Assembly (NCBI GenBank): GCA_025927685.1
Contig: JAICKX010000026.1
Location: 1-32,461, forward strand
DNA: 32,461 bases
Origin: Thermoleophilia bacterium
Lineage (GTDB): Bacteria > Actinomycetota > Thermoleophilia > Gaiellales > JAICJC01
Reading direction: 5' to 3'
Part shown: positions 8,157 to 15,022 of the stretch, piece after piece
Position numbering within the stretch: position 1 is the stretch's first letter
Layout: each line of letters opens with the position of its first letter
Made by a program: the position numbers and the translations under genes
Notes under the pieces: generated by a model
Databases searched by the model: none
Seen by the model: only the letters and a program-made list of their open reading frames with translations
Told to the model about the DNA's origin: nothing

Positions 8157-9091
8157 AGCTGTACTACGCCGGCGACGTCCACGGGTCGGAGAAGTGCTGG
8201 CGCAAGTTCCTGAACGCCGCCAAGTTCTACGAGGCGGACACGCTCATCATGGGCGGCGACATCACCGGCAAGCTGATGGTGCCGGTCGTCGAGACGGCCG
8301 ACGGCCGCCACGAGGCCCGCGTGCTCGGGCGGCATGAGATCGTCTCGGCGGACGAGCTCGAGGAGGTGGAGAAGCGGATCCGCTTCAACGGCTTCTACCC
8401 GTACCGGTGCGACCGCGCCGAGTACGACCGCCTGAACTCCGACACCGCCTACCGGGACGAGACGTTCACGCGCCTCATGACCGACGAGGTGCGCCGCTGG
8501 ATCGCGCTCGCCGAGGAACGGCTCGCCGGCACCGGGATCCGTTGCTTCGTCATGCCCGGCAACGACGACGAGTTCGCGATCGACGAGGCGCTCGAGTCGA
8601 CGACCGTCGTCAATCCCGACAACAGGGTGGTGCAGATCGGCGACGAGGTCCAGATGCTCTCGTGCTCGTGGACGAACCCGACTCCGTGGGACAGCCCGCG
8701 CGAGGAGCCCGAGGAGGCCCTGCTCGAGCGCCTCCAGGGCCTGGCGTCCCAGCTCGACCCGGACCTGCCCACCATCTTCAACCTGCACTGCCCGCCGCAC
8801 GGGACGTCGCTCGACCGCGCGCCGCAGCTCACCGCCGACCTCAAGGTCGTGCTCGACGGCGGCGAGCCGCGCATCGTGTCCGTCGGCTCGACGGCCGTGC
8901 GCACGCTGATCGAGGAGGTGCAGCCCGTGCTGTCGCTCCACGGGCACATCCACGAGTCCAAGGCCATCTCGAAGATCGGAAAGACGACCTGCGTCAACCC
9001 CGGCAGCGCCTACTCGGAGGGCGTCATCGACGGGGCCGTCATCGACGTGCGCAAGGACCGCGTGCGGTCCTGCCAGCTCGTCACAGGATAA
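8153..9091 (+). CDS. Calcineurin-like metallophosphoesterase
   Basis: A 312-residue cytosolic phosphoesterase with the full metallophosphoesterase motif set: GDVHG with Asp8 and His10, GGDITG with Asp36, GNDDE with Asn137 and Asp138, NLHCPPHG with His212, and GHIHE with His265 and His267. The metal site is therefore intact. Family members hydrolyse phosphomonoesters, phosphodiesters or nucleotides. Nothing in the sequence fixes the substrate. It starts with GTG in a GTGA overlap with the ureohydrolase, so it belongs to this operon. A phosphatase is unexpected in an amide/guanidine catabolic operon, which makes it interesting: it may act on a phosphorylated intermediate or on a signal. An insertion of about 90 residues separates the GGD and GND motifs. 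Confidence 0.9.
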   Translation: MKLYYAGDVHGSEKCWRKFLNAAKFYEADTLIMGGDITGKLMVPVVETADGRHEARVLGRHEIVSADELEEVEKRIRFNGFYPYRCDRAEYDRLNSDTAYRDETFTRLMTDEVRRWIALAEERLAGTGIRCFVMPGNDDEFAIDEALESTTVVNPDNRVVQIGDEVQMLSCSWTNPTPWDSPREEPEEALLERLQGLASQLDPDLPTIFNLHCPPHGTSLDRAPQLTADLKVVLDGGEPRIVSVGSTAVRTLIEEVQPVLSLHGHIHESKAISKIGKTTCVNPGSAYSEGVIDGAVIDVRKDRVRSCQLVTG

Positions 9092-9103
9092 GGAGGGAGC
9101 GCC

Positions 9104-10720
9104 ATGGCGACCGAAGCGAGTGCGGCCCCGGAGGTGTTCGCCCGAAAGGCGACGGGGCTGCGGCGCGAAGCATCCGCCCGAGACGTCTTCATCTACAACA
9201 CGAACAACCAGAACATCGGGATCGGGGTCACGTTCATGGTGCTCCTCATCCCGGCGATCTACGTCGGCGGGAGCATGGTGACCGCGACCATCCTGGCCGG
9301 CCTCCTGGCGCTCCCCATGGCCGGCGTCTACGCCTATTTCGCGGCCGCGATGCCGCGCTCGGGCGGCGACTACATCTACATCAGCCGCACGCTGCACCCG
9401 TTCCTGGGCTTCCTGTCGTCGTGGAACTGGCTCGTCTGGCTCGTCACGTACACGGGCATCCCGGCCGCGTACCTGGCCCAGTACGGCCTCTCGGGGTTCT
9501 GCCGCGAGGCCGGCTACGTGTTCGACAGCCCGACGCTGGTCGGGTACGGCGACAACTTCTCGCGCAAGTGGTGGATCTTCGTCGCCGGGTCGCTCCTGCT
9601 CACGTTCTTCGCGATCGTGTTCGCGCTGGGGACGCGGCTCTACTTCCGCATCCAGAACACGGCCTTCGTGATCGCGATGGCCGGGATCGTCGTGGGCCTC
9701 ATCGTCCTCGCCATCCACAACCACACCGACACGGCGAGCGGGTTCAACTCGTACATCAGTGGCGTTGGCGGAGTTGACAACGCGACCGCCAGCCTGGACA
9801 AGTACTCCCAGAACCTGCCCCAGAGCGGGTTCGACCTGAAGCAGACGCTCTACGCCATGGTGTGGCCGCTCTTCATCACGCTCTATGCGATCACGTCGAG
9901 CTTCATCGGCGGCGAGGTGCGAAACGCGCGCCGCTCGCAGTTCCTCGCGATGCCCGGATCGATCGTCTACGTCACGATCCTGATGCTCCTGCTCGTGCTC
10001 GGCCTGAACCACGCGGCCGGCACGACGTTCCTCGGCCGGCTCGGCTACCCGCTGCCGGAGGACGTCCCGGGCGTCCTCGGGATCGGCAACCTGCCGACGT
10101 ACAACGAGGTCATCGCGACGATGGTGCGGAACCAGGGCTGGCTGGTCCTCGTCCTGGGGGTGACCTTCCTGTTCTGGACGTACGTCTGGCTCCCGATCAA
10201 CTTCCTGGCCTCGACGCGCGCCATCCTGGCGTGGGCATTCGACGGCCTCTTTCCGCGGAAGCTCTCCGAGGTGAACGAGCGCTACCACACGCCGATCTAC
10301 GCCATCGTCTTCGTGTGGGTGCTGTCGGAGATCTGCCTCTACCTGTACGTGGATCAGATCTTCAACACACTGAACGGCATCTTTGCCTGGATCCTCTCGT
10401 TCGTCCTGTGCTCGATCGCCGCCGCGGTGTTCCCGTTCCGGCGCCGCGAGCTGTGGCAGGCCTCGCCGTGGAACGGCTCGACGGCGGGCATCCCCAACAT
10501 CACCATCCTGGGCGTCGTGTCCACGGCGTGCCTGCTCTTCTGCGAGTACTGGTTCTGGTACGACCCGGGCCAGGGCTTCGACACGTGGGGCACCACGCTG
10601 CGCTGGGTGATGGCGCTCATCATCCCGACGGCGGCCGTCATCTACGGCATCGCCTGGTTCACGAGCAAGCAGCGCGGCGTCGCGGTGGACAAGGTGTTCA
10701 CCGAGATCCCGCCGGAATGA
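9104..10720 (+). CDS. APC superfamily amino acid/amine permease (second copy)
   Basis: A 538-residue membrane transporter with about twelve hydrophobic segments and AAMPRSGGDYIYISRTLHP near residues 82-100, almost identical to the same segment of the first permease. It also shares the short Ala-rich N-terminus and a hydrophilic stretch around residues 215-245. The ATG at 9104 has a strong AAGGAGGG site about 9 bases upstream, which follows the previous stop directly. The next gene begins right after. As in the first copy, the substrate is likely an amino acid- or amine-like pathway compound. Two related permeases in one operon suggest two related substrates, or uptake of one compound and exchange of a product (inference). 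Confidence 0.92.
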   Translation: MATEASAAPEVFARKATGLRREASARDVFIYNTNNQNIGIGVTFMVLLIPAIYVGGSMVTATILAGLLALPMAGVYAYFAAAMPRSGGDYIYISRTLHPFLGFLSSWNWLVWLVTYTGIPAAYLAQYGLSGFCREAGYVFDSPTLVGYGDNFSRKWWIFVAGSLLLTFFAIVFALGTRLYFRIQNTAFVIAMAGIVVGLIVLAIHNHTDTASGFNSYISGVGGVDNATASLDKYSQNLPQSGFDLKQTLYAMVWPLFITLYAITSSFIGGEVRNARRSQFLAMPGSIVYVTILMLLLVLGLNHAAGTTFLGRLGYPLPEDVPGVLGIGNLPTYNEVIATMVRNQGWLVLVLGVTFLFWTYVWLPINFLASTRAILAWAFDGLFPRKLSEVNERYHTPIYAIVFVWVLSEICLYLYVDQIFNTLNGIFAWILSFVLCSIAAAVFPFRRRELWQASPWNGSTAGIPNITILGVVSTACLLFCEYWFWYDPGQGFDTWGTTLRWVMALIIPTAAVIYGIAWFTSKQRGVAVDKVFTEIPPE

Positions 10721-10731
10721 GGGAGGATCCG

Positions 10732-11709
10732 ATGAGCTCCATCGCATCGCAGCAGACCCGCCAGGGCTGGCACTCCGTCCTCGTGGGCGGGATCGCCACG
10801 TTCATGGGGGCCCCCCTGGTGGACGCCGATGCCGGCGCGCTGCGGGCGGCGGGCGTGAAGGCGGCCTTCCTGGGCATGCCGTTCGACTCGACCACGATCG
10901 CCCGTCCGGGGGCCCAGCTCGGCCCCCGGGCGGTGCGGGACTGGTCGAGCCACATGCTCTCCTACCACGGCGAGTACGACCTCGACATCTTCGAGGCCCT
11001 CGGCGTCGCGGACATGGGCGACGTCGCCGTCGTGCCCGCCAACGCGCCGAAGACCGTCGATCTCGTTGCGGAGGCGATGGGCGAGGCCATCCGCGCCGGC
11101 GCGATCCCGGTCCTGTGCGGTGGCGAGCACATCACGACGATCGGCGGCTCGCTGGCGGTCGACCGGCACGCGCCGGACGGGACCTACGGCCTCATCCTGG
11201 TCGACACGCACCTCGACACGGCGCCGGACGTGGGTGGCGAGCGGATCAACCACTGCTGCCCGATCACGCGGGCGATGGAGCTCGACGCCTTCGACCCGGC
11301 CAGGTGCGTCATCATCGGACCGCACGGGGCGATGAACCCCAAGAGCGAGTACGCCTACGTGCGGGACGCCGGGGTCACGGTCTACCACGTCTCAGACGTC
11401 GACAAGCGCGGGGCGCGCGCGATCGCCGACGAGGCGGTCGGGATCGCCTCCGACGGCACGGACGGCATCTACTTCAGCTTCGATGTCGACAGCCTCGACA
11501 GCTCGGTCTGCACGGGCACGTGCGTGCCGACCATGGGCGGGCTGACAGCGCGGGAGGCGCTGACGATGGTGTCGGTCATCGGGCGGGCGGACATCGTGGC
11601 GATGGACGTCTGCGAGGTCGCGCCGGCGTACGACAACGGCGAATCGGCGATGGCTGCCTGCCAGGTGATCGCCGACACGCTGGCGGCGTACGCCGACGCG
11701 CATCGATAG
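10732..11709 (+). CDS. Ureohydrolase (arginase/agmatinase family), second copy, atypical
   Basis: A 325-residue member of the arginase/agmatinase family. The metal ligands are kept: His133 (in GGEH instead of GGDH), Asp158, His160 and Asp162 (DTHLD), Asp251 and Asp253 (FDVDSLD). The guanidinium-binding Glu in DVCEVAP and the LTAREA motif are also present. Substrate-contact regions are unusual: the loop before the second metal motif ends NHCCPI rather than xHGTxF, and the usual PGTGTPE reads CTGTCVPT. It may therefore act on a different guanidino or amidino compound from the first copy, or be its partner subunit. The start is ATG at 10732, which has GGGAGG 6-7 bases upstream; an ATG at 10717 overlapping the permease stop is possible. 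Last gene of the operon. Confidence 0.87.
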   Translation: MSSIASQQTRQGWHSVLVGGIATFMGAPLVDADAGALRAAGVKAAFLGMPFDSTTIARPGAQLGPRAVRDWSSHMLSYHGEYDLDIFEALGVADMGDVAVVPANAPKTVDLVAEAMGEAIRAGAIPVLCGGEHITTIGGSLAVDRHAPDGTYGLILVDTHLDTAPDVGGERINHCCPITRAMELDAFDPARCVIIGPHGAMNPKSEYAYVRDAGVTVYHVSDVDKRGARAIADEAVGIASDGTDGIYFSFDVDSLDSSVCTGTCVPTMGGLTAREALTMVSVIGRADIVAMDVCEVAPAYDNGESAMAACQVIADTLAAYADAHR

Positions 11710-11712
11710 GCC

Positions 11713-11726
11713 GACCCCGGCGGGTC
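11713..11726. terminator. Short hairpin between convergent genes
   Basis: GACCC-CGGC-GGGTC forms a 5-bp stem with a 4-base loop in the 26-base gap between the ureohydrolase stop and the convergent lipoprotein stop. It has no T-run, so it would be at best a weak or factor-assisted bidirectional terminator. Confidence 0.35.
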
Positions 11727-11735
11727 AGTGGCTCG

Positions 11736-12284
11736 CTAGCCCTCGTCGTGGTACGGACAGGAGAACTCGATCCCTCCGTGCTCCGGCAGCTCCGCCGTTC
11801 GCTCGTAGTCGACCGCGAGCTTTTGCCCGCGGCCGCTGATGCACCTGTCGTGGTTCGGGCAGCCGCCGGTCAGGCTCGTGCAGCCCGCGACGACGCGCTC
11901 GCAGTAGTAGAAGTCCTTCGTCCCGTTCTCGCCGTGTGAGATGACCACGCCGAGCTCGACGTCGCAGATCGTCTCCCAGCAACCCGCGTTCGGCTCCGAC
12001 CCGTCGATGGGCTCGCCGGTTTGCACGCCGCAGGTCGCGGGGTGCTCGGAACAGACGTACTCGCCGTAGCGATCGGGCCTGCCGCACTTCGACGCCTTCC
12101 CGAACGCAAGGCTCGCCGCGTGATCGACGGTGGCCCTGTCCGGGCGAGCCGCGGCGCCGAGCGAGGCCGTGGAGGAGCTCGAACAGGCCGTGACGATCAG
12201 GCTGACTACGACCGCTGCGACAAGGGGGAGGAGTCCGCGAAGGTTCACGCGCCAATGCTCGCCGGCACCCAACCCGGCTCGCAT
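11736..12284 (-). CDS. Cysteine-rich lipoprotein, function unknown
   Basis: A 182-residue predicted lipoprotein. A hydrophobic stretch (LLPLVAAVVVSLIVTAC) ends in a lipobox, so Cys34 would be lipidated and the protein anchored outside the membrane. The mature part holds ten further cysteines spread over about 130 residues, pointing to several disulfides in an exported domain that I do not recognise. The start is uncertain: ATG at 12284 gives a long n-region, while GTG at 12248 gives 170 residues and a more normal signal peptide. It lies 20 bases downstream of the DUF1989 gene on the same strand. A small GGGGAAACCCC hairpin (12286-12296) immediately precedes the ATG, where it could affect initiation. 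Convergent with the ureohydrolase operon. Confidence 0.72.
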   Translation of the reverse strand: MRAGLGAGEHWRVNLRGLLPLVAAVVVSLIVTACSSSSTASLGAAARPDRATVDHAASLAFGKASKCGRPDRYGEYVCSEHPATCGVQTGEPIDGSEPNAGCWETICDVELGVVISHGENGTKDFYYCERVVAGCTSLTGGCPNHDRCISGRGQKLAVDYERTAELPEHGGIEFSCPYHDEG

Positions 12285-12304
12285 CGGGGAAACCCCTCAG
12301 AGTG

Positions 12305-12895
12305 CTAGAGGAGTTCGAGGTCGATCGGGCCCGGACTGCCCGCGTTGATTCGCACGATGTCCTGCGGGCAGGCCGAGACGGCGAGCACGATGTCGCGCTC
12401 GGCGCGCAGCGTGACCGCGTCGCCGGCGCTGGTGGGCGCGGGCTCCCAGCCGATCTCCCAGTCGTCGCCCACCGGGATGTTCATGAAGAGGTTGATCGGC
12501 TGCGGGATCTCGATGCCCTCGTGGCCGAGCGCAGCCATCGCCTTCTGGAGGTTCTCCTGGCAGGAGGCGTGCCAGCCCTCGACGCCGAGCCCGGTGTAGC
12601 GACTCGGATCGCACGCGGCGCACAGCATGTCGTGGATGCCGGGCGACGTGTCGGCCTCGAGCGTCAGGATCGGCCGGCGCCGGTTCGTGACGAACTGCTC
12701 GCCGGCGCGGGGGAAGAGCCGGTTCACGTAGACGCGGGTGTGCTCGGCGGAGTGGTACTCCGAGACGTCGTCGGCGCAGAACGCGAAGACGTCGGCGACC
12801 TGGCCGCCCTCGGGGTCGATGACGCGGACGCGGTCCCCGGCGGACATGCGCACGGCGTGGCCCTCGCGGGGCGGGATGCGGATCGTCTCTGACAT
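12305..12895 (-). CDS. DUF1989 protein (urea carboxylase-associated / carboxyguanidine deiminase family)
   Basis: A 196-residue protein with DUF1989 features: GGQVADVFAF (30-39), SAEHT (49-53), the central HDMLCAAC (88-95), ASCQEN (110-115) and PQPINLFMNIPV (131-142). The Cys and His residues in the central block are likely metal ligands. Family members are encoded beside urea carboxylase, and CgdA/CgdB of this family were described as carboxyguanidine deiminase in guanidine use. Here there is a single DUF1989 gene and no carboxylase in the window, so the substrate may differ. The ATG at 12895 has TAGACT ending 7 bases upstream, suggesting a leaderless start. A longer open frame upstream to 13009 is not needed. 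It lies convergent to the guanidino-type operon, which fits a shared nitrogen theme. Confidence 0.85.
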   Translation of the reverse strand: MSETIRIPPREGHAVRMSAGDRVRVIDPEGGQVADVFAFCADDVSEYHSAEHTRVYVNRLFPRAGEQFVTNRRRPILTLEADTSPGIHDMLCAACDPSRYTGLGVEGWHASCQENLQKAMAALGHEGIEIPQPINLFMNIPVGDDWEIGWEPAPTSAGDAVTLRAERDIVLAVSACPQDIVRINAGSPGPIDLELL

Positions 12896-12902
12896 GGCGG
12901 CC

Positions 12903-12908
12903 AGTCTA
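12903..12908 (-). promoter_or_regulatory. -10 element of DUF1989 gene (leaderless)
   Basis: TACNNT-like hexamer TAGACT on the minus strand ends 7 bases before the ATG at 12895, with no ribosome binding site between them. Confidence 0.45.
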
Positions 12909-12927
12909 TCCGTGAGGCCCAGCCGGC

Positions 12928-13032
12928 TCAGCGGCGCGGCGCGCGCGGCACGATCAGCCGCAGCAGGAAGCGCAGCCACCCACGCAGCCCCTTGGGCGAT
13001 TCGCCCCACGGAGTGATGCCTCCCGGCTGCAT
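12928..13032 (-). CDS. Possible small basic protein, 34 residues
   Basis: An open frame from ATG at 13032 to TGA at 12928 would encode a 34-residue peptide. It has a Gly/Pro-rich start, a Trp-Arg-Leu-rich centre (GWLRFLLRLIVPR) that is cationic and amphipathic, and a basic end. It lies 32 bases upstream of the DUF1989 gene on the same strand. No clear ribosome binding site is visible, and in GC-rich DNA an open frame of this length may be chance. Membrane association or an antimicrobial-like character is only a guess from composition. Confidence 0.25.
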   Translation of the reverse strand: MQPGGITPWGESPKGLRGWLRFLLRLIVPRAPRR

Positions 13033-13049
13033 GCCGAGAACCCTACCCG

Positions 13050-13080
13050 CGCAACAACGGGGTCAGACCCCGATGCTGCG
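13050..13080. repeat. 31-bp palindrome with GGGGTCAGACCCC core, copy A
   Basis: The core CGGGGT-CAG-ACCCCG can form a 6-bp stem with a 3-base loop. After an A/A mismatch, the outer arms CGCAACA and TGCTGCG pair with one A/C mismatch. The same unit occurs at 26139-26169. No T-run follows. This resembles dispersed REP-like intergenic palindromes. Here it abuts the left end of the 178-bp repeat with two bases between. Confidence 0.8.
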
Positions 13081-13082
13081 CG

Positions 13083-13260
13083 TTAAAGGGATTCGCCGCC
13101 CCGGCTGGCCTTTCGTCCCCCGGGCGAAAGAGCGTTTGAGTCGCCTCTACCGCTCCTCCGCCCGGCTTCGACCTACTCGGCTGCCCTGGACGGCGCAGTG
13201 GTCAAGCTACGGCACCTCGCAGCGGTCCGCAACCAGGTTTTTCGCGCACGTTGCGACCTT
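13083..13260 (+). repeat. 178-bp dispersed intergenic repeat, copy A
   Basis: It aligns without a gap to 26368-26545: I count 150 of 178 identical bases, and 109 of 118 in the first 118. Conserved hairpins are GCCG-CCC-CGGC at 13095-13105 and CTTTCG/CGAAAG at 13110-13130 with a C-rich loop. The last ten bases, TTGCGANCTT, are again conserved. No coding frame is evident. It ends 32 bases before the dppA start codon. It may be a non-autonomous mobile element or a cis-acting structured element. Confidence 0.8.
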
Positions 13261-13277
13261 CCACGGGAGACGGCCGG

Positions 13278-13283
13278 TAGAGT
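13278..13283 (+). promoter_or_regulatory. -10 element of dppA (leaderless)
   Basis: TAGAGT ends 9 bases before the ATG at 13293; no ribosome binding site lies between. TTGCGA at 13251-13256, the conserved end of the repeat, is -35-like, but the 21-base spacing is too long. Confidence 0.4.
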
Positions 13284-13292
13284 GGCCGCCGC

Positions 13293-14120
13293 ATGCGCGT
13301 CTTCATCGTGAGCGACATGGAGGGCGTCGCCGGCATCTCGAACTGGCAGCAGGTCTCCGGCGGCGAGTCCCTCTACGAGGAGGGCCGCAAGCTCTACACC
13401 GAGGAGATCAACGCGGCCGTGCGAGGGGCGCGCGCCGCCGGTGCGACCGAGATCGTCGTCATGGACTGCCACGGCGCCGGCAAGGGCTGGTCCTTCAACT
13501 CGCTCATCCCGGAGGATCTCGACGAGGGCTGCGAGTTCGTCGTCCAGAAGGAGTGGACCGAGTACACGGGCGTCCTCGAGGACGGCTGCGACGCGGCGCT
13601 CTTCGTCGGCATGCACGCGATGGCCGGGACGAGCGACGGCTTCATGACCCACACCGTCTCCGGCACGGAGTGGCGCAGCGTCCGGTTCAACGGCACCGAG
13701 GTCGGCGAGACCGGGATCAACGCGGCGCTGTGCGGCACGTGGGGCTGCCCTGTGCTGCTCGTCACCGGCGACCAGGCGGCCTGCCGCGAGGGCCGCGAGC
13801 TCCTCGGCGCCGGCCTCGCGACGGTGCAGGTGAAGACGGCGCTCGGCCGCTTCAGCGGGCGCCACAGGACGCCGGCGGTCGCGCGCCGGATGATCGAGGA
13901 GGGCGCCCGCGCGGCGCTCGCCGACCTGAAGGCCGTCCCGCCGTATGACCCGGGGAAGCCGTGCGAGGTGCAGGTCGAGCTGGCGACGCCCGACCACGCC
14001 GAGCAGTTCCGCCACCACCCGCTCGTCGAGATCCTCGACGGCCGCACGATCGCCTCGAAGGCCGACGACTGGTGGACGGCCTGGCGGCAGTTCTACTTCA
14101 GCTACCGGTGGCCGGACTAG
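13293..14120 (+). CDS. dppA: D-aminopeptidase, peptidase family M55
   Basis: A 275-residue cytosolic zinc peptidase of the DppA family, which removes N-terminal D-amino acids from small peptides. The N-terminal SDMEGVAG carries Asp8 and Glu10, VMDCHGAG carries His60, GMHAMAG carries His108, and GETGIN carries Glu139. These match the known zinc ligands of the family, and His120 in FMTHT fits the position of the active-site histidine. The length is normal. The ATG at 13293 begins a leaderless-type transcript. There is no dipeptide ABC transporter alongside, unlike the dpp operon of Bacillus. It may recycle cell-wall D-Ala peptides or act on another peptide-like substrate. Its last 23 bases overlap the convergent methyltransferase gene. 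Confidence 0.92.
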   Translation: MRVFIVSDMEGVAGISNWQQVSGGESLYEEGRKLYTEEINAAVRGARAAGATEIVVMDCHGAGKGWSFNSLIPEDLDEGCEFVVQKEWTEYTGVLEDGCDAALFVGMHAMAGTSDGFMTHTVSGTEWRSVRFNGTEVGETGINAALCGTWGCPVLLVTGDQAACREGRELLGAGLATVQVKTALGRFSGRHRTPAVARRMIEEGARAALADLKAVPPYDPGKPCEVQVELATPDHAEQFRHHPLVEILDGRTIASKADDWWTAWRQFYFSYRWPD

Positions 14121-15015
14121 CGCCGGACCCGCCCTTCGTCGCAGCCAGATAGACCGTCGCCGACCGCGTCGCGCCTTCCCCGTGCTCGACGAGCGGCCGC
14201 ATGTGGGCCGCGAAGCGCCGCTGCTCGGCGCGGTCGAGCGCCTGCTGCATCGCCTCCCCGACCGTGGGGCAGAGCGGGTTCGGGGAGAACCCGAGGAAGG
14301 CCTCCCAGCTGATTCCGGAGAGCCCCGCCTCGGGCGTGATCGTCGCCTCGTAGCGGAGGCCGATCGTCCGGAAGCCCGCTGCCTCGGCCCACCTGAGCAG
14401 GTCGCGCTCGTCGAAGTCGGTCATCGTCAGCGCTCCGGCCGCGGCCTGCGCCTCGTTCAGGACCGCCCGGACGCGCGCCGCGAGGTCCGGGATCGCGGCC
14501 ACGTCGTACCCCCACAGGCGGTCCTCCGGCTCCGGGCGGCCGAAGCTGTTGATGGGCTCGAAGAGCGCGATCCGGCCGCCGGGGCGGAGGACGCGGAAGA
14601 ACTCCCCGAGCGCGGCGGCCTTGTCCTCGACGTAGATCAGCACCGACCGCGTCGTGACGACATCGACCGAGGACGCGGCGACCGGGTCGAGCCGGGAGGC
14701 GGCTGCCTTCACGAACTCGCACCTGTCGCTCGCTCCGAGCGAGGCTGCGATCTCCGCGCAGCTCCGCAGCAGCTCGTCGGAGACGTCGCTGAAGACGACC
14801 CGGCCCGAGTCGCCGACGTGGTCGAGTGCGGCGAAGCCGATCATGCCCTCTCCGGCGCCGACGTCGAGCACCGTGTCGCCGGCCTCGATGGCCGCGAGCT
14901 CGATCACCCGGTCGCGGACCGGCTCGAGCCACGCCAGCGTTTTCGTCTTCCATTCGCGATCGCCGCCGTAGCGTCGGTCCTGGAGCCACGTGGCCCACCG
15001 GTCGGCCGCCCGCAT
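14098..15015 (-). CDS. SAM-dependent methyltransferase
   Basis: A 305-residue class I methyltransferase. Motif I is VLDVGAGEG (49-57), followed by the acidic residue of beta-2 (FSDVSDE) and the post-motif VVTTRSVLIYV and RVLRPGGRIALFEP stretches typical of UbiE/Methyltransf_11 types. The C-terminal 100 residues are probably a substrate cap. The ATG at 15015 is preferred: it follows a minus-strand TAGCCT box by 7 bases and lies just before the divergent deacetylase gene, while the much longer open frame upstream is antisense to that gene. The acceptor substrate is unknown (small molecule likely). The 3' end overlaps dppA by 23 bases, tail to tail. Confidence 0.88.
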   Translation of the reverse strand: MRAADRWATWLQDRRYGGDREWKTKTLAWLEPVRDRVIELAAIEAGDTVLDVGAGEGMIGFAALDHVGDSGRVVFSDVSDELLRSCAEIAASLGASDRCEFVKAAASRLDPVAASSVDVVTTRSVLIYVEDKAAALGEFFRVLRPGGRIALFEPINSFGRPEPEDRLWGYDVAAIPDLAARVRAVLNEAQAAAGALTMTDFDERDLLRWAEAAGFRTIGLRYEATITPEAGLSGISWEAFLGFSPNPLCPTVGEAMQQALDRAEQRRFAAHMRPLVEHGEGATRSATVYLAATKGGSGASPATGS

Positions 15016-15022
15016 GCGCCGG

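Larger units (their letters stand above)
12896..13292. other. 397-base gap between DUF1989 gene and dppA
   Basis: No established gene is visible. The gap holds, in order, the DUF1989 -10 element, a possible 34-residue reading frame, the 31-base palindrome, the 178-bp dispersed repeat and the leaderless promoter of the aminopeptidase gene. Confidence 0.6.

Noticed and set aside
8054-10747. 897-residue minus-strand open frame
   Set aside because: It runs antisense to the phosphoesterase and second permease, whose motifs are clear; composition (His/Asp/Glu/Arg/Val-rich) is that of a complementary-strand shadow.
11713-11726. Strong intrinsic terminator after the catabolic operon
   Set aside because: The hairpin is only 5 bp and lacks a T-run on either strand, so it is listed only as a weak candidate.
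12305-13009. Longer DUF1989 start at 13009
   Set aside because: The extra 38 residues are Ala/Arg-rich without family similarity, and a -10 box sits inside that stretch just before the ATG at 12895.
13083-13260. A known riboswitch (cyclic di-AMP, cyclic di-GMP or cobalamin type) on either strand of the 178-bp repeat
   Set aside because: Some short stretches look similar on the minus strand, but the required conserved blocks and order could not be matched, and the plus-strand downstream genes appear leaderless. Kept as an unassigned structured repeat.
13251-13283. TTGCGA at the end of the repeat as a -35 for the downstream genes
   Set aside because: Spacing to the -10 is 21 bases in copy A and 24 in copy B, outside the normal range and not constant.
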